Shown here: in pieces, positions 48,636-58,459 of the stretch
Position numbering within the stretch: the first letter of the stretch is position 1
Layout: each line of letters opens with the position of its first letter
Assembly: GCA_007258455.2 (NCBI GenBank)
Contig: VDFB02018507.1
Coordinates: 62,001-126,000, forward strand
Source: Sequoia sempervirens
Taxonomy: Eukaryota; Streptophyta; Pinopsida; Cupressales; Cupressaceae
Direction: 5' to 3'
DNA length: 64,000 nt
Made by a program: the position numbers and the translations under genes
The notes under the pieces: generated by a model
Told to the model about the DNA's origin: nothing
What the model saw: only the letters and a program-made list of their open reading frames with translations
Database searches by the model: none

Positions 48636-48830
48636 TGACTACGTGACTAAAAATTTTAGTCACAACAACTAAAAATGACTAAAATCGAGTAATTTTTTGC
48701 AAATCGGCTATAAATGAGTAAATAAATGACTAATTTGGTCATTGACTAATAAATTATTTAGTCACACAAATAAAAATGACTAAATAATTAGTCATTTATT
48801 TAGTTACAATCCATTTGAATAAATCATTTA
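48636..48830. repeat. AT-rich palindrome cluster (MITE-like)
   Basis: The phrase AATGACTAA and its complement TTAGTCATT recur about ten times. A 21-base palindrome, GTGACTAAAA-A-TTTTAGTCAC, lies at 48643-48663. A second inverted repeat, AAATGACTAA-ATAA-TTAGTCATTT, lies at 48774-48797. The whole block could fold on itself, as miniature inverted-repeat elements do. Confidence 0.5.
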
Positions 48831-48856
48831 AGGAATCAAGAATCAATAGCCCGCCA

Positions 48857-48988
48857 AAATACTCTAAAACTTTCGTCAAAATCTTATTTTCAGGTGTAGT
48901 CCACCAAAATGGAGTTTTTCATTTTAATAAACATACTCTAATACCTTCATCGAAACCTTATTTTTAGGTGTATCCCACCAAAATGGAG
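48857..48988 (+). repeat. Two ~60 bp direct repeats, period about 73
   Basis: The phrase ATACTCTAA...CTTATTTT(C/T)AGGTGTA and CCACCAAAATGGAG occurs twice (48857-48914 and 48930-48988) with about a dozen differences, directly before the reductase-like exon. It may be duplicated upstream sequence of that gene. Confidence 0.65.
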
Positions 48989-49005
48989 AAGTTTTTTAGT
49001 AAAAA

Positions 49006-49123
49006 ATGACAGAGAATGGTAAGGAGATGTGTGTGACAGGAGGCATAGGATTCATTGTTGCTTATGTCATTCCTACTCTGCTCAACAAGGGTTACATTGT
49101 TCGCGCTACTTTTTGTAATCTAG
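49006..49123 (+). pseudogene. First exon of a dihydroflavonol/cinnamoyl-type reductase (fragment)
   Basis: ATG 49006 reads MTENGKEMCVTGGIGFIVAY and on through LLNKGYIVRATF to a splice donor (CTAG then GTATTT) at 49123/49124. The TGGxGFIxxY glycine-rich motif followed by LLxKGYxVRAT is the NAD(P)H-binding N-terminus of the plant DFR/CCR/ANR reductase family (extended short-chain dehydrogenases of flavonoid and lignin pathways). An exon of about this length ending after VRAT.R fits that family. No later exons follow, so it is a fragment. The exon has no internal stop. Confidence 0.7.
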
Positions 49124-49289
49124 GTATTTAATTGACATATATTTGCATAATTTCAAATTCCTCCAGATGCTTTTGAAGTATCAATGTATCCTATATAGGG
49201 TTTAGAATGATTTCTTTTAATTTAAAAAAATAAATAAATGATGTATTTTCCTGTGATTAGATAATGTGGAGATCTCCTAAATCTGCCCT

Positions 49290-50404
49290 AACTCACTATC
49301 CTCTTTAACACTGTATTCATTACTCCAGCTGATAGGTTTTTGCATGTGACATCTTTAATATCTTCATGACAATGGTTTTTCAATAGATCTCAGTCTTTGC
49401 TTTAATCTTTATCATGGTAACCCTTGAGTTCTATAATCCACCTTCAATCTCTTCTAAGAATGTTGTCTCAAGCTAGACTGCATAGCATGCACATAAAGCA
49501 AGTCCTTCATACCTACCATTGTTCCAAACCACCACTCACTGCCTTGCTTAAAATGCTACCTCCATAAGCACAATAGAATGTTTTAAAATCATGGTTTCCA
49601 ATGATTGACCATTAAGGTCACTACTTTCATCAAGTTACAATGAGATTTTTGTCTTCAAACTCAAGGCATTATGCAAGATAACATTGTGAATTGTTTGTTG
49701 TGTAGGGTTTGATTTTCTTACACATTTACTGCTTTGCTAAATTCCTTTAAGAATGGATATTGCACCCTCAGTTGTAATCTCAAACAACTCACTAACTGTC
49801 ACTTGAAGATTCCTTTCATGAGCATCCTTCTATAAAATCAAACTATGCCCTATAGACTGCCTACTTCCTTACTACAGGGGACTCATTGTTTCATGGTATT
49901 GTGGGTCTTAAGATCCTTCAACCTTATTGTCACTACTTCACAGTCCACAAGGTATTATTCACTATTCTCCCATCTTTGATGAGTCTCAAAACAATGCTCA
50001 AACATGCAATCCACTACCTCCATTATACAATGGCTAAGAAGAAACATTGAACCTATGATTACCATTGTTACCTCATTTGGACAGTCATTCCTTGATTGCA
50101 TTTTCCTTGTCTATCATTGTCAATAGCATTTGAAAAACCCTTAAGATCAGCAAGGGGGTAAGGAAACTCACTGTTAAAATCTCCACTTTACTATGCAAGG
50201 TTTGAGCTTTATTATCTTGTCACTGCTCAACCTCTTTTTGACTATCACACCTCAAGTGACTATCATTCTTCTTACCATATATTGCATTTACAAATTTCAG
50301 TAAGCTACATGTTGTGTTATTTCCATGAAGGACTGACACTCCAATTTATCTATAACATCTTTTGTTTTCAAGGATTCTCTTTGTGATCTCTTATTAGTGG
50401 CCAT
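49290..50404 (-). pseudogene. Unidentified minus-strand coding relic
   Basis: It starts at ATG 50404 as MATNKRSQRESLKTKDVIDK, changes frame near 50300, then stays mostly in one frame down to about 49300. Readable blocks include YGKKNDSHLRCDSQKEVEQ, NLQVTVSELFEITTEGAIS and QSLETMILKHSIVLMEVAF. Stops are frequent (TAG, TAA, TGA), mostly where Gln would fit. Composition is protein-like but I recognise no domain. The start overlaps the gyrase-like exon on the other strand, so one of the two was inserted or captured next to the other. Confidence 0.35.
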
Positions 50405-50470
50405 GGAAATTTTGGATTAGTTGATGCAGATCCTACTGCTGCAATGCGATATACATAAGCGAGATTAGAA
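50398..50470 (+). pseudogene. Exon of DNA gyrase subunit A (fragment)
   Basis: After an acceptor (CTTATTAG) the plus strand reads GHGNFGLVDADPTAAMRYT, then a TAA, then ARLE before a GTAGGT donor. This is the highly conserved GyrA segment (GHGNFGS.DADPPAAMRYTE.RL) near the DNA-breakage domain; plants carry nuclear-encoded gyrase A for plastids and mitochondria. One stop replaces the conserved Glu. No other gyrase exon is nearby, so this is a 73-base fragment. The interval 50471-50759 is AT-rich with no features. Confidence 0.7.
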
Positions 50471-50764
50471 GTAGGTATTTAGTTTTGTTTCTTGTGCTAG
50501 GTTGACATTTTTGCTAGCTTACTTCTGTATTTTCAATGTTTGTTTCCACAAGATACAACAATGAATGAATTTATAGCTAAAGATTATGTAGATTGCTAGC
50601 AATGTAAATCCTACATGAATTTTTTTTTTGTCTAGTAGCAAGAAACAATCTTATTAACCTTGTTGAATTTAATTCTTAAAAGGTGTTTTTGATTAATTAT
50701 GATGTATTGTTTAAAGCTTTTAGCTATAGATTTTATTGTTCTCATTTGTAACCTATAATGTTAA

Positions 50765-53401
50765 TGTTGTCTACTGAAATTGCACCCTTATCAAGTTGCA
50801 AAACTTGATACTTCAGAGAAACATGGGAACTTTTCCAGGTTGTGGGTCACTTAAAAATGGAAAAGAACCTCTAGAGAAGGCCGACTTCCTTTGTATTATC
50901 ACCTAACTACTGATCTTTGTAAGGAAAAGAGTAGAAGGAGAATACTTAAAAAAAATAAAAAAACTGATGGAAACACTATTTCTATGGTGATACACCAAAT
51001 TGACAAGAGCAATGAGACACTCAGGTTACACTTGAATATTGATGACAGATATGGGACTGCACAACAAGTTTATGTAGATTATGCATAAGTATTTCACAAA
51101 CAGGTTTGACGTGCACACACTTTTAAGAAGGAAAAGCAATTTTTCACAAATTAAAAGCTCATGTGCAATTCAATAAACACAATTTGTAATCTGCATAATA
51201 TTACTTTTGCAAAGAGAGGCATGCCAACATGAGACAAAGCTATAAGGAAATAGAAAAATTTCACAAAGTAGCTTGATCAATCACCTGAAAATGTGCAATA
51301 TTTTACAAGAACTAGAAGGAAAATTGATCCATCAATGGTAACCAAGGTAAATTATATATATCATGCTCCAAATTCCAAATGAGTCACAACGCATACATCA
51401 ATTGAGAAAGGATTTAAGGAAAATCACTGACTCTCTAGAATGCATAATCAGAACCTCTTTTACAAAGAGGCCAAAATGCCATTCTATACAACAAAAACCC
51501 TCTCCAAAAGAATGTGTTGGCCCCTCCCTTAGGGTTTACCAAAAATATCAGCCTCCAAAAAGATCCGCCCTTAGATCTTTTGAATCAAGTTACTTCTGAA
51601 TTAAATGTGTATCCTCACTGTCCATGTCGGTGAAGGATCGCTCCAGGAATGGCCTCCAGATCTTTTGGAATAATCGCATTAACCTCTGGCCTCCGTGTCC
51701 ACCCTCGAACTTCCATCAAAGCCACCTTGAATGTGGTTGTTCTGATAATCATAAATGTCAATCTACCCCTCGCTAGTAGACACCACAGCTGTCATTGTGA
51801 CTTGAGGTTTTTTCCTTTCTACCTTTTTCCTGCTCAAGATCTTTCTGCAAGTTGACGTCTTCGAGAAGAAGCATCCGACCTCCCCTGTTAGATCTCTTCA
51901 CAGACAACACCAATGGACAACGAACCGATCCATCATCCTTTGATCACAAATCAGATCCATACCGCTCACATTCTGTTGATATTCCATTGGGGCGGTCACA
52001 ACAGTCAAACAGTCAATGGTTCACCCTTGGCTTTCTCTGATTGGCTGAACACATGCCACTTAGGCTTTCCAGGCGGTCAAAGGCTACTCCTGCAGAATCG
52101 CATGTCGATGAGACACTAGTCATGTCTCCCCGATGCCACAATGCTCCACAACAGTTATCGGCATAACCTACCATTGTCGGCAAGACCTCATAGCGAGCTG
52201 CAAGAGTCATACTGATATCCCCTTTGTCATCGCCCAGACTATCGGCAAGATATATCGCTTTTGGCAAGAGGTCTTGTCGAAAGCATCTGACAATAGATAA
52301 CATTCCAACTAGACCATCAGCAAGAGTCTCGGTGATGCTCAGCATGAACACACCCATCGGAAAGACAAACAAGTCAGGACAAGGTCTCAGTGAGCTCCTA
52401 TTGGTTACATGGAAGAGTTAAAACCATCCGTGAGACATCACGAATCGGAAAGACATCATAGCGAACGAAAACCCCTCAGCTAGGAGTCTTACTAATATCC
52501 ACTTTTTCATTCGGAAAGACCACCACAGTTCGGAAAGACATCATATCAATCCTCCAAGAGTTATACCACTATGCTCTTCCATTGTCGATACATCCGCATT
52601 CGGCAGGACATTACAGCGAGCTCAAAATACTACGCTGAAGGCACAATCCTTCGGCAAGACTTCATCAGGTCAGCAAGACATCATGACGATGCTAACCCTT
52701 TCCCCGAGGCCATTATGTTTCGGCGATACTCCCCCTAGTCAGTGAGACATCATATTGAAGCCACAAACCTTTGGCGAGACATCCCCGGGTCGGCAAGACA
52801 TCTCCCCGATGACACCTCCTTTCGGCAAGACTTCGCTTGGTCAACGAGACATTATGCCAAACTCCTCCTTCGGTGAGACCTCACCCTTTCAGCAAGACGT
52901 TATGCCAAAGGAAATCCCCTTTGGTGAGACCCCCCTGGTTGGGAAGACTTTTCCCCGAGCTCCAATTCTTTCGGCAAGACTCCAATGAGTCGGCCAAAAT
53001 TCTCCCCAATGCCGGCCGTTTCGGCGAGACTTCCATCAGTCGGAGAGACATCTCCCTGAAGCAAATATTTTCGCTGAGACTTCCACCATTTGGCCAGACT
53101 TCTCTCCAATGGAGAGATATATAAAAACTCATGGCGACCGAAATATCTGGGCACCCAGGGATTTCAAATGAATATAACACAACAGCCATTCGGCAAGACA
53201 ACTGGAGGGTCTCACTGACTTTCTTCCTTAAGGATTTTTATGCCAGATCCGACTAAGGCATACCTTCCAACATACCTCCTTGTGAAATAACATCAGATGT
53301 ATGATTTAACCTTGCAAAACAATGCCTCCATTTGGCCTTCATGAACACCTGAAACATAGATTGCCCTGCTTGATTGAGCCCGCAATGAAAATCAGGTAAC
53401 A
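50765..53401 (-). repeat. 3' LTR of gypsy element 2
   Basis: Minus-sense start TGTTACCTGATTTTC and end TCAGTAGACAACA. It contains the GC-rich minisatellite at about 52100-53200 and AT-rich DNA elsewhere. Plus-strand frames such as 52755-52988 are by-products of the repeat and not genes. Confidence 0.9.
52100..53200 (-). repeat. GC-rich minisatellite inside the LTR (copy in 61230-62340)
   Basis: The core TTCGGCGAGAC (variants TCGGCAAGAC, TTCGGTGAGAC, TTTGGCGAGAC) recurs roughly every 22-35 bases, about 30 or more times, with variable spacer text such as ATCATGCCGAA, TTCC and CCCC. Both LTRs carry the same order of units. The region stands out sharply in GC content from the surrounding AT-rich LTR and lies in U3 for the minus-strand element. 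Confidence 0.8.
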
Positions 53402-53420
53402 TTTTTGCCGACCTCAGCTG
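53402..53420 (-). other. Purine-rich primer tract of gypsy element 2
   Basis: The minus strand reads GAGGTCGGCAAAAA directly before the 3' LTR start TGTTACC. The tract is purine-rich but interrupted by TC, consistent with a somewhat decayed polypurine tract. Confidence 0.45.
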
Positions 53421-53779
53421 GATGTTTTCCTGCTAAACATGAAAACCAGTAGCCTAAAATTGTTCATTGGGCTCAGAGTCACTTAGTAAAAAAAACCTCA
53501 AAAATAGACCAAGAGCAGTTTGCACATGGCTGCAACTCACTTGAGACTCATTGAAGCAGAACAGGTTGCCAGAAACTTATAGAAAACAAGAAAAACTAAA
53601 GTGAAACTATTTACTGTGTTGGAACAACACTTAGGGAATGAAACAACAACTAAACTAAAGTGCAGAAGCACTTATTGAAAGCATAAAACCTAACCTAATA
53701 TATACAATGATAAATCATACCTCAAAACAACATTTGAGGTGAATCCCATTAACTGGGATTGGTGACTTTTCTCCATCCA

Positions 53780-54890
53780 TGTTTGATAACTAGAATGCAT
53801 TATGCTCCTTGCATTCAGTAACAACAAAAGGGCCTGCCCAGAAATGGTCAAATTTTGTATGTTTGCCTGGACCACTCTTTAGCACATCCCACTTGAGAAC
53901 AATATCACCTTCCTTGAAAACTTTGGCTATAGCTTTCTTATCAAATGTTTTCTTCGTTTGGAGCTGATGATACTCCAAAGTTTTCATTACTTTGTCTCTT
54001 TATTCTTCGAGCTCCATGAGCTCTGCATATCTCACGGACATTGGGTCCTATTCTTCATACATCTCCAACTGGTGAACAATGTCTAGAGTTGGAAGCTCTA
54101 TAGATAGAGGTAATCTGGCCTCTTTACCATAAACAAGTACATATGGTGAATTACCAACTGATCTTTTAGGGGTTATTCTATTTTCCCAAAGTGCAGATTT
54201 CAATGTGGTATGCCAAATTCTTTGATTCTCTTCCATAGTCTTCTTAATGATTCTGATCAGATTTTTATTTGTACTTTCAGCTAATCCATTACCCCGCGGG
54301 TAATAATTGGAGGAAGTATTCAAATGAATTTCATGTTTAATAGCCCAATTTGTGACTCTTAATCCAATAAATGCAAGAGCATTATCTAAGATGATGGAGT
54401 CAGGAACTCCAAATCTGGTGATTATATCTTCATAAAAACTCAAAACTGAAGATTCATTTGCTTCTTTCAAAGTTATTGCCTCTATCCATCATGTGAAATA
54501 GTCTGTAGCAGTGAGCACCCACTTGTGACTAGCACTGGAAGGTGGATTAATTGGCCCAATAAAGTCAATGCCCCATCTCATGAAGGGTTGCTCTACTTGA
54601 ACTGGATGTAAAGGCATAGCAGGTAACTTTTCCTTTCTTGCAAATCAAGCACACTTAATGCACTTCCTTGACCATGCATATGCATCTTTAAACAAGTTGG
54701 GCTAGTAGTAACCAACTCTCATAATTTTCTAAGCAATTGTCCTTGGAGCAAAGTGACCTAAAACTCCATCATGAAACTCATGAAGTACCTTTCATGTTTG
54801 ATCAGCATCAATGCACCTTAATAAAACACCATTCAGATCTTTCCTGAGAAGAATATTATCAATGAGGACATAAGGAATTGATTGCAATCT
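53780..54890 (-). pseudogene. Integrase of gypsy element 2
   Basis: The minus frame is the same as the RNase H frame before it. The zinc-binding domain (VLHEFHDGVLGHFAPRTIA, then KCIKCA) lies at about 54790-54640. The catalytic core shows GIDFIGPI (D, about 54565), ILDNALAFIG (D, about 54390) and GNGLAESTNKNL (E, about 54290), so all three acidic residues are present. A C-terminal FKEGDIVLKW and GPFVVTE block (53930-53830) resembles the SH3-like end. Stops are single-codon, for example YFT-stop-WI and A-stop-FARK. It would insert element DNA into the chromosome. Confidence 0.85.
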
Positions 54891-54899
54891 AAAGTATCT

Positions 54900-55556
54900 T
54901 CATTTTTCTTTGTCTAGACCTGGTGGACATTCACCAGTACGAAGAAAGTGGGTCATTTCTTGAACCCAACTTGCTGTTAATGCAGGTGCAACACCTTGAA
55001 CATTTTGAGGTTCATCTGTATTAGATAAAACAACACTAGTTTCTGATTTCTGTACATCTTCATGGGTTGAGGCAAGTTGCTCACAAAGTCCTCTACCTCT
55101 GACAATTTTTGTGATGTTGATGTCCACATCAAATTCCATTACTTTTGTGATCCACCCTGCTCTTTTCTCACTCAGATCTTTGTTTAACAGAAATTCCTTC
55201 ACACTTGGGTGTGCAACCAGAATATGAATTTTATTGTTTAAAACTAAAGGTTTAAACTTCTTTAGACTTATGATCACAACAAGAACATGTTTCTCAACAA
55301 ATGTATATTTATGTTCATAATCAACAAGTCCTCGACTAAAGAAAGCTATTGGCTGCTCTAAATTATCATTGTTTTTTTGAATAAGCATAGCAAAAATTGA
55401 ACTAATGCTGCCAAAAGCATACAAAAAGAAGTCTTTAGAGAAATCTAGATTTACCAGTGTCGGGGTTGTTGCTAAAGCTTCCTTGATTTCTTCAAAGCTA
55501 CATTTTTCTTTTCTTGACCAACTAAAAACTGCATTCTTTTTAAGCATGGTCGTCAA
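54900..55556 (-). pseudogene. RT-linked RNase H of gypsy element 2
   Basis: Directly follows RT in the same frame. It contains FSWSRKEKCSFEEIKEAL, then PTLVNLDFSKDFFLYAFGS, where the catalytic Asp of the usual YxDAS is changed to Phe-Gly context. It continues QPIAFFSRGL, YTFVEKHVLVVI and HILVAHPSVKEFL. A tether region with KRAGWITKVMEFDVDI follows. This is the gypsy-type RNase H, probably weakened at its first Asp. Confidence 0.75.
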
Positions 55557-55559
55557 GGG

Positions 55560-56626
55560 TTGTAGTAAATTTTCAACATCAGGAATGAATCTTATTAAAA
55601 ATTTAATTCTCCCTAAAAAGCTCTACAATCCTTTCTTGTGATTGGGTAATGGCAGTTCAAGTATAGCTTTAACTCTTTCAGGATCAATGGTAACTTCGTC
55701 TTTTGACACTATGTGACCTAACTGTTTACCTTCATGAACTATAAAAATAATGTTTGTTAGATTGAGAGATATTCCATATTCTCTACATTTTTCAAAAACT
55801 TGCTTGAGATGTGACAAGTGTTCATCTGCATTCTTTGAATATACAATTATGTCATCTAAGTAAACCAACAGAAATTTCTAAATTAAATTTTGAAACACCA
55901 TATCCATGGCACGCTAAAAGGTGGCACCAGCGTTAGATAAACCAAAAGGAATTATCTTGTAAGCCATAGTGCCCCATTTTGTTGTAAATTTTTTTTATAC
56001 TGATCCTCCTCTTTGACTAGAATCTGGTTATAGCTAGAATATCCATCAAGAAGAGAAAATCTCTCTGAACCAACAACAGCTTGGAGAATTTGTTCCATAG
56101 ACGGTAAGGGATAATGATCTTTCAGAGACGCTCTGTTAAGGTCTCTAAAATATAAACATAATCTTACCTCACCATTCTTTTTTCTAACCGGAACAAGGTT
56201 AGAAACCCAGGATGTGTGTTTAATTGGAAATACGATACCCCCCTCAACTAACTTGGTCAGCTCTTTGATCATTAAAGGTTCAAGCTTGGGGTTCAATGGT
56301 CTCTGTTTTTGTCTAACAGGCTTGGCACCAGGTTCTAACTCAATTGTATGTTGTGCAATATGAGGATCAAACCCTCTTAAATCAAAATATTTCCAAGCAA
56401 AAACATCATGATACTCTTGGCATAAAACAATGAAAGCTCTCTTATCTTCAACTGAACAGATTTTTCCTAATTTGAGAAGCTTACCTTTAAAGATTTCCAC
56501 TTCTTCATAATGATCTTCTTTCACTTGAATGCCAACTTTGTTCTTCTTAAGCTGATCATCAGAATTGAATATAGATTCCAAGGTAACCAGCCCTTTGGGA
56601 AGTTTATTTGTCTTTAGCTGTATCAC
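55560..56626 (-). pseudogene. Reverse transcriptase of gypsy element 2
   Basis: Blocks: the N-terminal YHDVFAWKYFDLRGFDP and a conserved PVRQKQRPLNPKLEPL (56330-56290); VEGGIVFPIKHTSWVSNLV; KKNGEVRLCLYFRDLNRAS; YPLPSMEQIL; and FSLLDGYSSYNQI (56040-56000). One frameshift near 55955 is followed by PFGLSNAGATF. The catalytic YLDD is in VYLDDIIVYS (about 55860), then LGHIVSK. The first catalytic Asp (LLDG) and YLDD are both preserved. The frame upstream continues into the extra RNase H with only a TAG at 56642. Confidence 0.85.
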
Positions 56627-56641
56627 TTGATCATCATACTG

Positions 56642-57193
56642 CTATTTAATCTTTTCCTGGTTCACTACAGAAAATTGATCTTCTTGGAGCAGAAAGGTTA
56701 AAACTTGTTCATCACTTTCAAATACCTGCCATTTAATGTTGTTATCAGGAATTGATGGCCCAATAACCACCTTAACATACTGTTGTATTTTGTCTTTTTT
56801 AATATCGCCTGGGATATCAAACTGTGCTCCAATTGCTGCAAGTTTATCAACATGCTTATTCTGATTTCGTGGAATAGAAATCAGATTGAAGGCATTAAAT
56901 TCTTCAATTATGTTCCATACTCTATTTCTGTAAGACTTCAAAGCATCATTCTTGGCAACATTCAGCCCCCTAACCTGATTAACTATCAATTCACTATCTC
57001 CATAGAATTTCAAACAGTCAATTCCTCTTTTCCTTACCCACTCAAGACCTTGAATGAGTCCTTCATATTCAGCACTGTTGTTAGAACATGCAAAAGAAAA
57101 ATGAAAGGCTGAAAAATACTTATCACCCTGTGGAGAAACTAGCATTGCACCTCCACCTACTCCATTCTTGCTTCTGGAACCATCAAAAAACAT
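56642..57193 (-). pseudogene. Extra RNase H domain between protease and RT (gypsy element 2)
   Basis: A 183-residue frame with all RNase H landmarks: FFDGSRSKNGVGGGAMLVSP (first Asp), NNSAEYEGLIQGLEWV (Glu), FYGDSELIVNQV (second Asp) and RNQNKHVDKLA (last Asp). It resembles the archaeal-like RNase H (aRNH) known as an addition in plant Tat-lineage gypsy elements. It is in the same frame as the protease ORF upstream, with TAA at 57212 (a Gln position), and as RT downstream, with TAG at 56642. A typical RT-linked RNase H is also present, so this is a second one. Confidence 0.85.
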
Positions 57194-57211
57194 TTCCCAG
57201 AGTTCACTTTG

Positions 57212-58450
57212 TTATTGCAACAACTGATCTGTACCCTTTTCAAGGTTTGGAACCTCTGCATCAAGTTCAAGCATCACATAATTACCCATACCGACATCTT
57301 GAATAAGGTCTTCAGGACTGTCCAACACATTTTCAGCTTCCCATTTGTGTAATAGCACATCAGGAACAACTTCTGCTTTAAGTTCTTGAGCGGTAGCCAG
57401 CTCATTGTCAGTAAAAATGACACAATTTGTGTCTGCAGCAGTAGGAACATCATTGATAGGACTTGGGTTAGATGGCTCAATGTGATCTTTAGCCAACTTT
57501 TCAGATTTAATGGTAACTTTGGTTCCATATCTAGTTCTAAACAACATATGTGACCAGTCAGCTGACACATAACCTCCTATTTTAGCTGTAAAGTCTCTTG
57601 AGAGACATAGAGCAAAGAAAGGTGGGAGATCTACAATGCATATGTCCTGAGGAACTGAAAAGTTCAGACAAGAATGAAGGGTAAGACTCAAGCCTTTAAT
57701 AACACCCAATGTATTAACAAAGGTACCATCCAATTGAATCACTCCTTTCTCTAAAGGTTGATACTTTAGTCCAAGTTTATCAGCAATTTTCTTTGGCATT
57801 ACAGAGCTACTAGCTTCACTATCTACCATACAGTTATGAACTAACTTATCACCTATAATTACAGACATGTAAAATGGAGGTGGTTTGAATTCTTTTCCTG
57901 CCTCTTTGTTGAGTTGTTTATCATTTTCTTGAGGATTATTTGTCAACACAGTTCTAACTTGACCTATTGGAGACTCAGATTCATCAGACACTTTAAAATT
58001 TGACAAAGCGGAGTGTAACATATCTTTTTCACCTGGGATAGCTAATGAATCCCACATGGACATCGTTACATTCATATTTTTCATAATATCAAGAATATTA
58101 TAGGGTACAACTAGGTTCACTTTATGATGTACCTTTATTCCATCATGATCATCTTGCAAGTGTGGCTGCTCCTTAACTGGGAGTTGTTGATTTCTTTGCA
58201 AACCACAAGTCACTTGAGATGTAGATGGTTCTGCAGCTGTTTCTTTTCCTTTATCAGGTTCTTGATCAAGCTCAAAATATCTTTTCTTCGCCCTTGTGTT
58301 AGCTACAACTATAGAATTATCTACATTCAATCCAAAAAATTCTTCACCTTGCCAGTTAAGTAGGGTAGTTTCATTGGTAAGCTGATCTTGGTGTTGTGGA
58401 GATGCATCATTGAGTGCATTCTGTTGTGAACTTGAGGCATTCTGTACCAT
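57212..58450 (-). pseudogene. Gag C-terminus and aspartic protease of gypsy element 2
   Basis: A 412-residue open frame, the longest in the window. The first half is a hydrophilic Gln/Glu-rich linker. The protease part starts near 57900 (YMSVIIGDKLVHNCMVD) and has VDSEASSSVMP at the active site, with Glu replacing Gly of the usual DSG/DLG. LGLKYQPLEKGVIQLDG and SLSRDF-like blocks follow. The single G-to-E change probably abolishes activity. It ends at a TAA (57212) that continues in frame into the extra RNase H. Confidence 0.8.
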
Positions 58451-58459
58451 AAGTGCCTG

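Noticed and set aside
52755..53124. Open frames encoding a repeated FGETS-like peptide
   Set aside because: Several overlapping frames stay open because the minisatellite repeats without stops. They lie in an LTR on the strand opposite to the element and have no independent support.
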